Source of the DNA: Cohnella rhizoplanae
GTDB taxonomy: Bacteria; Bacillota; Bacilli; Paenibacillales; Paenibacillaceae
Length of the DNA: 64,000 bases
Direction of reading: 5' to 3'
Assembly (NCBI RefSeq): GCF_948329515.1
Contig: NZ_CAOJCN010000001.1
Location: 372,001 to 436,000 of the forward strand
Part shown: positions 1-6,136 of the stretch, piece after piece
Position numbering within the stretch: the stretch's first letter is position 1
Layout of the letters: each line of letters begins with the position of its first letter
Notes under the pieces: model-generated
What the model was told of the DNA's origin: nothing
Database searches by the model: none
What the model saw: only the letters and a program-made list of their open reading frames with translations
Translations under genes and position numbers: made by a program

Positions 1-816
1 CAGCATCCATACATATGAAAATCCCGTTTCGGCGCGTTCCAAACTTTTGACGATTAAAAACGCGTAATTATAAAGAGCAAATCCGGCCATCCAGTAAAAC
101 CACCGAGTTCGCGCCGCTCGCTCTTCCGTGAATCGGGTAAGCTCGCTTCTGTATCTGGCGATCAGCATGCCGAGGATAAAAAATGACAAATAGTGGAGCG
201 TATCCATCGCATGGATATGCGCGAATGAGATGGCCAGCGCGGCCAAGACGGAGAGAGCCGGCAGCGCGATTAGCGAGATGAACCATTTGCGAGTCATCAA
301 TAGCAATACCACGAACGGGAAAATGATCGATATCCTCATCTCGTGGACAAGCGTCCAAATTACGCCGTTTAAATCCGCCGTTTTAAAGGGAACGATCGCA
401 AGCAGGTGGCTCACGATTTCTTTCCCGGATAACGCATGCGTCCAAACGACATTATAGGCGAGCGGAAACCGGTCGCTTTGAAATTTCGGGGCAAATGCCA
501 GCAACGGAATGCCGATGGCGATGCACGCTGCGTACGGAACGTAGATTCTAAAGAAACGTTTGACGAGATAACTGCGATAAGCGACTTTTTTGCTGCCGAG
601 GATCGGGAGGGACAGGACAAATCCGCTTAACACGAAAAAGAAGACGACGGCGGCATGGCCGTTGACGAGGAAGACGAGGGGAGAATAGGCGGCGTCGAAT
701 AACAGCGATGCGGCTGCCGAGTGTTCTGCGTGCACCGCATACACATGGCCCAATAGAACGATGACCGCGGCTAATCCTCTAAGCGCATCCAACTGCAAGT
801 AGCGATTGATCATCAT
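1..816 (-). CDS. membrane acyltransferase, acyltransferase-3 family (3' end off window)
   Basis: The start is ATG at 814-816, with a second ATG at 811-813, behind a GGAGGCG ribosome site. The 272 visible residues are mostly hydrophobic helices and begin with QLDALRGLAA, the N-terminal motif of the acyltransferase-3 (OatA/ExoZ-like) family, followed by VLSGFVLSLP, KRFFRIYVPY and WTLVHEMRISI. These integral membrane enzymes O-acylate extracellular sugars. The C-terminus lies beyond the left edge. It is clearly paralogous to the broken gene at 1715-2876, for example VIWTLVHEMRIS versus VIWSLVQEMRIS, and shares its promoter architecture. The base composition is more AT-rich than the rest of the window, which suggests transfer. 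The acyl group and sugar substrate cannot be read from the sequence. Confidence 0.85.
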   Translation of the reverse strand, partial: MMINRYLQLDALRGLAAVIVLLGHVYAVHAEHSAAASLLFDAAYSPLVFLVNGHAAVVFFFVLSGFVLSLPILGSKKVAYRSYLVKRFFRIYVPYAACIAIGIPLLAFAPKFQSDRFPLAYNVVWTHALSGKEIVSHLLAIVPFKTADLNGVIWTLVHEMRISIIFPFVVLLLMTRKWFISLIALPALSVLAALAISFAHIHAMDTLHYLSFFILGMLIARYRSELTRFTEERAARTRWFYWMAGFALYNYAFLIVKSLERAETGFSYVWML

Positions 817-842
817 AAACGAGCGCCTCCGGAGCATTGATG

Positions 843-876
843 GATACATAATGTATCTTTTTCCGAAGTTTGTCAA
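843..876 (-). promoter_or_regulatory. promoter and palindromic operator of the first acyltransferase
   Basis: Read on the minus strand, TTGACA (871-876) is followed 13 bases later by the perfect palindrome GATACA-TTA-TGTATC (843-857), which covers the expected -10 region. The same arrangement precedes the second acyltransferase at 1661-1695. A repressor that binds here would block polymerase. The cognate regulator is not identifiable in the window. Confidence 0.6.
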
Positions 877-880
877 TACA

Positions 881-914
881 ATAAAAAGAGACCTTGATCG
901 CAATCAAGGTCTCT
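881..914 (-). terminator. rho-independent terminator of tRNA-Val copy 1
   Basis: A 12-bp perfect stem (887-898 with 903-914) has a 4-base loop and a U-rich tail on the minus strand, directly after the tRNA. Confidence 0.85.
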
Positions 915-928
915 GTCGTAGGAGTAGA

Positions 929-1004
929 TGGTGATCTGAACAGGGATCGAACCTGTGACCCCTACCCTGTCAAGGTAGTGCTCTCCCAGCTGAGCTATCA
1001 GATC
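929..1004 (-). tRNA. tRNA-Val (anticodon GAC), copy 1
   Basis: The minus strand folds as a 76-nt tRNA. The acceptor stem is GATCTGA/TCAGATC, the anticodon stem CTACC/GGTAG encloses loop TTGACAG (anticodon GAC, valine), the T-arm contains GGTTCGATCC, and CCA is encoded at the 3' end. It is identical to the copy at 2990-3065. It appears monocistronic, with its own promoter and terminator. Confidence 0.95.
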
Positions 1005-1026
1005 ATGTGTGGTGGCGACTTGATTG

Positions 1027-1055
1027 ATTATAGAGGAGTATCGAGTGAATGTAAA
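1027..1055 (-). promoter_or_regulatory. sigma-A promoter of tRNA-Val copy 1
   Basis: On the minus strand TTTACA (1050-1055), a 17-base spacer and TATAAT (1027-1032) lie about 23 bases upstream of the tRNA 5' end. Confidence 0.8.
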
Positions 1056-1131
1056 GCGTTTTTTTTGAATTAAAATGAAAGAATCAAACGGCCGGCCGCG
1101 CTGGGCGACCGACCGGCTGGAGGAAGCTGCT

Positions 1132-1551
1132 TCAGGTGTTTTTCTTCGCCTCTGCCGTCCAAGATCGATTAATCTGTTCCTTCAGGTGCACGCGTTCTTT
1201 ATCGAGCAGCTTGCCGATGAGCTGATCCTCGCTGATGCCTTTGGATTTGCCGATCTGGGCGACCGATTTGCCCTTCTTAAGCTCTTCGATCAGTTGGCTC
1301 GAGGTCATGCCCAGCGCCTCTGCCATGTCGTTCAGCCGGCGGTGATGCTTGCGGGCGTGATGGCCTTCGCGATGGCCTTCGTGATGGACGCGCTCCTCGC
1401 CGAGTACAGACGTGACGGCCGATGACGCGTCGTTCCGTACGGCCTGGGATTCAGTTCCGGCAGCTTGGACGCTGCCCGCTGCCAGCGGAGAGGCGAGAGC
1501 CAGCAGCAGGGCCGCGGTCAGCAGCGTCTTGCCGCGAGATGTTTTTAACAT
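1132..1551 (-). CDS. secreted His-rich hypothetical protein
   Basis: This is a 139-residue protein with a strong GAGGG ribosome site. Residues 1-31 form a Sec signal peptide (KTSRGK followed by a leucine/alanine-rich core ending near QAAG). A His-rich stretch (HHEGHREGHHARKHHRR, about residues 56-72) follows. Then come two helical segments of the type LxxxLxxGKSxAxI (about 80-118), seen in many small secreted Gram-positive proteins of unknown role. The histidines could bind metal, but that is inference. It lies between the two tRNA-Val copies. I do not recognise a named family. Confidence 0.7.
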   Translation of the reverse strand: MLKTSRGKTLLTAALLLALASPLAAGSVQAAGTESQAVRNDASSAVTSVLGEERVHHEGHREGHHARKHHRRLNDMAEALGMTSSQLIEELKKGKSVAQIGKSKGISEDQLIGKLLDKERVHLKEQINRSWTAEAKKNT

Positions 1552-1660
1552 GGTGAATTTCCCTCCTTCGCTATTATTGTGAGCAGATGCAGCTGACTTT
1601 AAACGGGGGGAAAAGAAATGAGAGGAAATCGGCGTGGATCGGGTAAGGCGAAAATAGGAA

Positions 1661-1695
1661 TTGACAAAACTCTCCCAAAAGATACAAAATGTATC
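1661..1695 (+). promoter_or_regulatory. promoter and palindromic operator of the second acyltransferase
   Basis: TTGACA (1661-1666) is followed by TACAAA (1683-1688) with a 16-base spacer. The perfect palindrome GATACA-AAA-TGTATC (1681-1695) overlaps the -10. This matches the site at 843-857 in both sequence and position. The TTG inside the -35 box opens a reading frame but is very unlikely to be the true start. Confidence 0.6.
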
Positions 1696-1714
1696 TAAGA
1701 AGGAGTGGATTCAA

Positions 1715-2876
1715 ATTTCTAGTCGCCTTGCGCAACTGGATGCTGTCCGCGGCTTGGCATCCATGTCTGTTTTCCTCAGCCATATCATGGCGCTGCCGAC
1801 CTCGGCGGTCATCGCCAAGTTATATATGGATACGCCTTTGCGTATCGTCGCGTACGGTCATGGGGCGGTGATGTTGTTTTTTGTCATGAGCGGGTTCGTG
1901 CTCTCTTTGCCTTATCTTAATCATCATGCCGGCAGCTACCCTTCTTTTTTAATCAAGCGGTTCTGCCGTATTTACATTCCGTATCTGGCGGTTATCGTCG
2001 TGGCGATGGCGATGTTCAACAGTTCGGTTCCCATACAAGGCTTCGGCGCTTGGATTTCCGAATTATCGGCGGGGAACTTCCGACTCAAGAGCGTCTTGGA
2101 GCACTTAGTCTTGCTCGGCAATTTTGATACGACGCGGTACAACACGGTAATCTGGTCTCTCGTACAGGAAATGAGGATTTCGATCCTGTTTCCGCTGCTT
2201 GCGCTCATCGTGATCAAGTTCGGCTGGAAGTCCGCGCTGCTGCTTTGCGCCGGCTTATCCTTGGTCTCGTCGCTGAATAACTGGCTTCATTTTGAGGCGT
2301 CTTACGGTTACCAGAACAGCTTTTCGCTGACGCTGCACTATTCGGCCGTATTCATCATAGGCGGTCTATTGGCGAGATACAGGCATGCATGCACAGCTTT
2401 TTATAAGCGTCTGCCTCGACTCGTGAAGTGGGGCGCGCTGCTGATGGCCATGGCGCTGTATACATATGGCATAAAAGCGCAGGGACTTGCCGTGAAATTG
2501 AAACTGACATTTATGGGGGAGTTCGTGCAAGATTATATGATCGTGGCCGGGATCGCGATCTTTCTGACCGTAGCGCTCGGTTCGAGGAAAATGACTGGTT
2601 TCTTATCGTTTAAGGCAATCAAATTCCTGGGGGACATTTCTTACAGTTTATCTCTGGCACGTCGTTTTGCTTGTCGGTTTCATACGGTTGCTGGATGGCC
2701 GACTGTCGCTGGGGGCGATCATCCCTGTCGTTTTTGTCGTGACGATCCTCGTATCCTGGTTATCCTATCGTTATATCGAGTTGCCCGCGATCAGGTGGGG
2801 CAAGAAATGGGCGGGCAAGCACGCGATCAAAACGGAGATTACGCCGCAAGCCACCCATGTAAAACTATCGCGGTAA
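1715..2876 (+). pseudogene. frameshifted membrane acyltransferase (acyltransferase-3 family)
   Basis: The reading frame encodes QLDAVRGLAS, MSGFVLSLP, KRFCRIYIPY and VIWSLVQEMRIS, the same motifs as the acyltransferase at the left edge. After GDISYSL (about 2650) it shifts. The normal C-terminus (WHVVLLVGF... RYIELPAIRWGKKW) continues in another frame to 2876, consistent with loss of two bases in what should read YSLYLWHV. Upstream, AAGGAG at 1700-1705 is spaced for a start at 1715, where the codon is ATT; this aligns with an ATG of the paralogue. Either the gene is decaying or it is read from AUU with a sequencing error. It would otherwise be a membrane O-acyltransferase. The unshifted frame runs to 2887. 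Confidence 0.75.
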
Positions 2877-2945
2877 TGGACGCATGACATGGAATCGCGC
2901 ATATCAGCCGATCACCGGCAGTGATGTTGCAGTACATAATGAAAT

Positions 2946-2975
2946 GAAAAAGAGTCCCTAAAGTTAAGGGACTCT
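2946..2975 (-). terminator. rho-independent terminator of tRNA-Val copy 2
   Basis: A 9-bp stem (2951-2959 with 2967-2975) is followed on the minus strand by a run of U. The flank between stem and tRNA resembles that of copy 1, including CTCTGTCGTA. Confidence 0.8.
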
Positions 2976-2989
2976 GTCGTATGAGTGAA

Positions 2990-3065
2990 TGGTGATCTGA
3001 ACAGGGATCGAACCTGTGACCCCTACCCTGTCAAGGTAGTGCTCTCCCAGCTGAGCTATCAGATC
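2990..3065 (-). tRNA. tRNA-Val (anticodon GAC), copy 2
   Basis: This is a 76-nt tRNA with encoded CCA, identical base for base to the copy at 929-1004. It has the same cloverleaf with GAC anticodon and reads GUC/GUU valine codons. The promoter (3085-3113) and terminator differ in sequence from those of copy 1, so only the tRNA and a short 3' flank are duplicated. Confidence 0.95.
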
Positions 3066-3084
3066 GTATCGGAAGGACTTTTAT

Positions 3085-3113
3085 ATAATATCAGGATAAG
3101 ATATCGAAGTCAA
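3085..3113 (-). promoter_or_regulatory. sigma-A promoter of tRNA-Val copy 2
   Basis: On the minus strand TTGACT (3108-3113), a 17-base spacer and TATTAT (3085-3090) lie about 20 bases upstream of the tRNA. Confidence 0.8.
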
Positions 3114-3227
3114 CACTTGTTTTCTCCGATAATTTCTGCGATTCGGGATGAATAGCCAGGCGCCGGCGTAAACTGAAAATACAGATATTTGAACTGAATG
3201 GACATCAAGCGGAGGCGCTGCCCGGAA

Positions 3228-3335
3228 ATGGACAATATTCCGTTGTTAACGGCGTGGATCGTCGGGTTGTTCGGATTGATCGGCACGGTGCTGCTCGCGG
3301 TAGTGCGGCTGCTGGATCGGGAAGGCGAAGGATAG
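3228..3335 (+). CDS. putative 35-residue single-span membrane protein
   Basis: ATG at 3228 opens a 35-residue frame with one hydrophobic helix (about residues 5-26) and a short charged tail, VRLLDREGEG. GGAGG lies about 13 bases upstream, which is a wide spacing; an in-frame ATG at 3198 is an alternative. Immediately after its stop, AGAGGAGGGGAG marks another possible ribosome site. Small single-helix proteins of this kind often accompany transporters, but no partner is visible. It could be a chance frame. Confidence 0.4.
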   Translation: MDNIPLLTAWIVGLFGLIGTVLLAVVRLLDREGEG

Positions 3336-3425
3336 AGGAGGGGAGAATGGAGCAAACTGGGGGTATCTCTCGACGAAAAGAGGAATCCCCCGATGAATAC
3401 TCGCAGATGCAGGCATCCGTATCGT

Positions 3426-3587
3426 ATGGCCAAGCTATTGATTCTAACCGTCATCTCCGCGGCGCTGGCCGGCTGCAGCCTGTTCCCGAAGCCGGACGAT
3501 ACGGCTCCGGTATTGACGACCGTTTATGCGCCTTCCGTAGGAAAGGACGTTTATTCGTCGTTGTCGCCTTCCCACTTCCTGGAATAA
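3426..3587 (+). CDS. putative small lipoprotein
   Basis: The frame from ATG 3426 (in-frame ATG also at 3393) reads MAKLLILTVISAALAGC, a compact lipoprotein signal with lipobox LAGC at Cys17. About 36 mature residues with PKPDDTAPVLTTVYAPSVG follow. Its 3' end overlaps the small gene on the opposite strand at 3551-3664 by 37 bases. The lipobox is convincing, but the mature part matches nothing I know, so it may be a remnant. Confidence 0.35.
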   Translation: MAKLLILTVISAALAGCSLFPKPDDTAPVLTTVYAPSVGKDVYSSLSPSHFLE

Positions 3588-3664
3588 GCTTTTTTGGTGA
3601 CCCATATGGTCAGCCAGATGATGACGGCTACGACGATAGCCGCTCCGATCCACAATCCCGTCAT
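3551..3664 (-). CDS. 37-residue single-span membrane protein (YtzI-like)
   Basis: ATG at 3662-3664 with AAGGAAAGGA eight bases upstream opens a 37-residue frame. It has one transmembrane helix (about residues 4-22, GLWIGAAIVVAVIIWLTIW) followed by a cytosolic tail TKKAYSRKWEGDNDE. A single helix with a KxAYSxK-type tail recalls small Bacillus proteins such as YtzI; that link is from memory. It lies 36 bases downstream of the metallo-hydrolase gene on the same strand and may be co-transcribed with it. Confidence 0.6.
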   Translation of the reverse strand: MTGLWIGAAIVVAVIIWLTIWVTKKAYSRKWEGDNDE

Positions 3665-3700
3665 ATCGATCGTCCTTTCCTTAAGCAAGTCGCCTCGCGA

Positions 3701-4429
3701 TTAAAAACTGTACAGCCGATGCTGCTCGACGAACCTCATCTCGCCGGTGCGACCGACGTAATCGGGCTGCGCGTCGCCGTAATGCATGAGGTGAATTCTG
3801 CGCTGAAGGTCCCCGGAGAGCGTGAGCAGCTGGGGGAGACAGGTATGTACGACGCCGGGCGGCTCCAGCTGGCAGTCGTGGAAGATCGTCTCCACGCCGC
3901 GTTCGGCGACCAGCCGCTCCAGCAGCTCCGGGACGAAGATCATGTCCGACGAGTAGAAAAACGAAGGCCCGAACAGAACCGAATAGCTGAGCTTCCCGGG
4001 GATATGCGGCGTCTGCAGCAGCTCGGCCACGAGGCCTGGCAGCACCTCGTACGGCACGCCCTCCCGCATCGGCCGGACGTCGAAATAATCGGACAGGGAG
4101 AGCAGTCCCTCCTGCTCCAGTCCGCCTCGCAGCGAATGCTCCCATAGGATGCCGGTCAGCGGTTCCGCGATATATAGCGGGATCCGCCGTTTGAATTGGA
4201 ACTTTAATTGGAAAGCGAGCTCCTCGAGCCCGCCGACATGGTCCGCGTGTATATGGGTGATCAGCACGCCGTCGAGTTCCGCGAGGGAAAAGCCGAGCTG
4301 GCGCATGGCGACGTGCGCCGTCGTCCCGCAATCGAGCAGGAGCTTTTTGCCTCCGGCATACAAGATGGCATTATTATTGTAGAATTCCTTGGCAAACGCG
4401 CTCCCGCAACCCAGCATCCGAATATCCAT
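3701..4429 (-). CDS. metallo-beta-lactamase-fold hydrolase, RNase Z-like
   Basis: This is a 242-residue protein starting MDIRMLGCGSAF. The zinc-binding signature THIHADHVGG places His59, His61, Asp63 and His64 at the usual positions. Further ligands are probably SSDM (about 155-158), FHDC (near 183) and MHYGD near the end. The size and the opening GCGSAF are typical of the RNase Z/ElaC-like and phosphodiesterase branch of the superfamily. It lacks an obvious RNase Z exosite arm. The substrate could be tRNA 3' ends, a cyclic nucleotide or another phosphodiester; the sequence does not decide. It precedes the small membrane protein gene on the same strand. Confidence 0.85.
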   Translation of the reverse strand: MDIRMLGCGSAFAKEFYNNNAILYAGGKKLLLDCGTTAHVAMRQLGFSLAELDGVLITHIHADHVGGLEELAFQLKFQFKRRIPLYIAEPLTGILWEHSLRGGLEQEGLLSLSDYFDVRPMREGVPYEVLPGLVAELLQTPHIPGKLSYSVLFGPSFFYSSDMIFVPELLERLVAERGVETIFHDCQLEPPGVVHTCLPQLLTLSGDLQRRIHLMHYGDAQPDYVGRTGEMRFVEQHRLYSF

Positions 4430-4611
4430 CAGCAGCCTCCCGAAACTCCGCCCGTACCAGCCAACGACCGTAAATTCTAAATTACTGTACCATAATTTAA
4501 GTTGTTGCAGAAGATATCAATTCGCATACCGGACCGGAGGTGACGTCCGGTTCCCCGTCTGCATACTGTATCGTGGCGCTCCGCACACGGCCGCCGGGGG
4601 AGAAGCGCGAG

Positions 4612-4833
4612 ATGAGCAAGCCAGCCAGCCAGAGCAAGAACGCCAAAGGTGGAGCGAAGAAAAAGGTTCACGCCGAGCACGTCCAGCCGCAGATGAAAAT
4701 CGTGCTGTCCGACGTATGCGCCGTCTGCAAAACGCCCTGCCAGCGAGGCATCGCTTACCTGGAGCGGATGACGATCCCGGGGGCGCTCGGCAAGGGCATT
4801 CCCTGCATCCTGACGCTGCCGAAGAAAGGCTAG
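4612..4833 (+). CDS. small conserved protein with CxxCxxxC motif
   Basis: ATG at 4612 follows GGGGAG nine bases upstream and gives 73 residues. A Lys-rich N-terminus (about residues 1-22) leads into IVLSDVCAVCKTPCQRG, a CxxCxxxC arrangement that may bind a metal, then IAYLERMTIPGALGKGIPC with a fourth cysteine. A conserved core after a variable basic leader suggests a small zinc-ribbon-like or nucleic-acid-associated protein. I recognise no named family. Confidence 0.6.
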   Translation: MSKPASQSKNAKGGAKKKVHAEHVQPQMKIVLSDVCAVCKTPCQRGIAYLERMTIPGALGKGIPCILTLPKKG

Positions 4834-4849
4834 CCGGCGGGGAATAAAC

Positions 4850-4952
4850 GTAAGGGGAGAGCATTTCACGGGCAACCGCATAATCCGAGCAGGCTCGCCG
4901 ACACATCGGAATATCGGTCGAATCGTCCCGAAACTTTAATCTCTCCCCTTAC
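4850..4952. other. multi-hairpin element enclosed by a 12-bp stem; candidate structured RNA
   Basis: Perfect arms GTAAGGGGAGAG (4850-4861) and CTCTCCCCTTAC (4941-4952) enclose 79 bases. Three short hairpins can form inside: CGG-gcaa-CCG (about 4870-4879), CGAG-cagg-CTCG (about 4888-4899) and CCGA-caca-TCGG (about 4901-4912). This is the outline of a multibranch RNA. It sits between two + strand genes, 88 bases upstream of the stalk-domain gene. I could not match it to a riboswitch consensus, and the strand is unknown. Confidence 0.4.
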
Positions 4953-5040
4953 CGCAACTTTTGCGCGCCGACGCGGTATATACGTTTACATACAAGAAAC
5001 ATCGCGTTTGTCAACTTGCGGCGAAGACGGAGGGATTGTG

Positions 5041-5616
5041 ATGAAGCTGCGAAGGCTTCTCTTATTGACGGTAGCGCTCTCTCTGGTCGGCGGATCCGCC
5101 ATTTATGCGGACACGATCGCGCAGAAGGTGCGGATCGTCATCAACAAGCAGGAGCTGGACGATCAGGGCATGCTTGCGGACGGCAAGGCGTACGTCGGCG
5201 TCCGCAGTCTGGCGGACCTCATGAAGGCGCTCGTGATCTGGGACGATACGGCGAAAAAGGTATCGATCGTGAAGCCGAACGTGCATATGTTCCTGATGGA
5301 CGGCAGCAAGCCCTTCGGCGGCGTCGAGCGGGGCAAGAAGAGCTTCAAAGTGTTCTCGCAGGTGGACAACCTGGCCGTCTCGATCGGCGCGTTCAAGGTG
5401 ACGATCGCGGATCCCTACGGCGACGAGAAAGAGATCGAGACGCACACGAGCAAGGAAAGCGATTTTCCGACGGACAAGGACAACTTCTGGTTCACGAGCG
5501 GAGAGTATGCTTATAACTTCAGCAGCGTCGGCAAGTACACGATCCGCTTCTGGATGAAGCCCGGCGACGGCGGCGCCTATCAAGTCGTGTCGGAGAAGAC
5601 CGTATTCGCCAAATAA
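5041..5616 (+). CDS. secreted protein with copper-amine-oxidase-type stalk domain
   Basis: ATG at 5041 follows GGAGGG six bases upstream and gives 191 residues. Residues 1-23 are a Sec signal peptide (MKLRRLLLLTVALSLVGGSAIYA). Residues about 28-75 match the copper amine oxidase N-terminal/stalk domain widely used for cell-surface display in Paenibacillaceae: VRIVINKQELDDQ, DGKAYVGVRSLADLM, WDDTAKKVSIVK. The rest (about 80-191) is beta-rich with no family I recognise; it contains WFTSGEYAYNFSSVGKYTIRFWM, which resembles an Ig-like strand pattern. It is probably wall-associated. A strong terminator follows. Confidence 0.8.
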   Translation: MKLRRLLLLTVALSLVGGSAIYADTIAQKVRIVINKQELDDQGMLADGKAYVGVRSLADLMKALVIWDDTAKKVSIVKPNVHMFLMDGSKPFGGVERGKKSFKVFSQVDNLAVSIGAFKVTIADPYGDEKEIETHTSKESDFPTDKDNFWFTSGEYAYNFSSVGKYTIRFWMKPGDGGAYQVVSEKTVFAK

Positions 5617-5643
5617 CCGCGCCCGGCGCGGGATGCGAGAAGG

Positions 5644-5669
5644 CCGCGAACCGCGTTCGCGGCTTTTTG
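5644..5669 (+). terminator. terminator of the stalk-domain gene
   Basis: GCCGCGAAC (5644-5652) pairs with GTTCGCGGC (5656-5664) and is followed by TTTTT. Confidence 0.85.
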
Positions 5670-5745
5670 CGCGTCGTTTGACCCGGTACTGGGTTAGTGT
5701 TAGGATAGGGCGAAGACTAATTTAACCGATGAACGGAGGTTCTCC

Positions 5746-6036
5746 ATGAGCGATCATGTTCATGATGAAAACTGCGATCACGAGCACGACGAAGCCGTCT
5801 TCGTCGTGACCGACGAGGAAGGCAACGAGCACGAGATGGTGCTGGTCTATACGTTCGAGAGCGGAGACCAAGCGTACGCGGTACTGCTGGACCGCAACGA
5901 CCCCGACGACGATGGCGTCATCTTCCGGATCGAGGAAGACGGCGAGGACGAGGTCCTGGTCAACATCGAAGACGACGAAGAATGGGAACGCGTCATGAAG
6001 GTGTACGAGGAGCTGGCCGCGCAGGAAGCGGACTGA
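5746..6036 (+). CDS. DUF1292 protein (YrzB family)
   Basis: This is a 96-residue, very acidic protein with ACGGAGG upstream. After a His/Asp-rich leader (MSDHVHDENCDHEHDE) come VVTDEEGNEHEMVLVYTFE, YAVLLDR, IFRIEEDGEDEVLVNIEDDEEWERV. These are the hallmarks of DUF1292, represented by B. subtilis YrzB. Function is unknown; in Bacillus it is often next to the Holliday junction resolvase YrrK, which is not present here. The gene has its own upstream gap and a bidirectional terminator after it. Confidence 0.85.
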   Translation: MSDHVHDENCDHEHDEAVFVVTDEEGNEHEMVLVYTFESGDQAYAVLLDRNDPDDDGVIFRIEEDGEDEVLVNIEDDEEWERVMKVYEELAAQEAD

Positions 6037-6056
6037 CGCCGAGACACGGCCGAACC

Positions 6057-6098
6057 GAAAAAGCATCGCAGCCCTATGCGGCGGCGATGCTTTTTTTT
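6057..6098. terminator. bidirectional terminator between DUF1292 gene and speA
   Basis: AAGCATCGC (6061-6069) pairs with GCGATGCTT (6084-6092). A-run on the left and T-run on the right serve both converging genes. Confidence 0.85.
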
Positions 6099-6136
6099 GC
6101 GTCATGATGACGGGATTCAGGCGTCCGGGCTGATCG

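Noticed and set aside
3254..4147. 297-residue plus-strand frame
   Set aside because: It begins in another frame near the small membrane protein and runs antisense through the metallo-hydrolase gene. Composition is typical of a shadow frame, although a good AGGAGGGG precedes one of its internal ATGs.
4850..4952. c-di-AMP (ydaO) riboswitch for the stalk-domain gene
   Set aside because: Such riboswitches often precede wall proteins, but the conserved ydaO core blocks are not found here, so I list it only as an unidentified structure.
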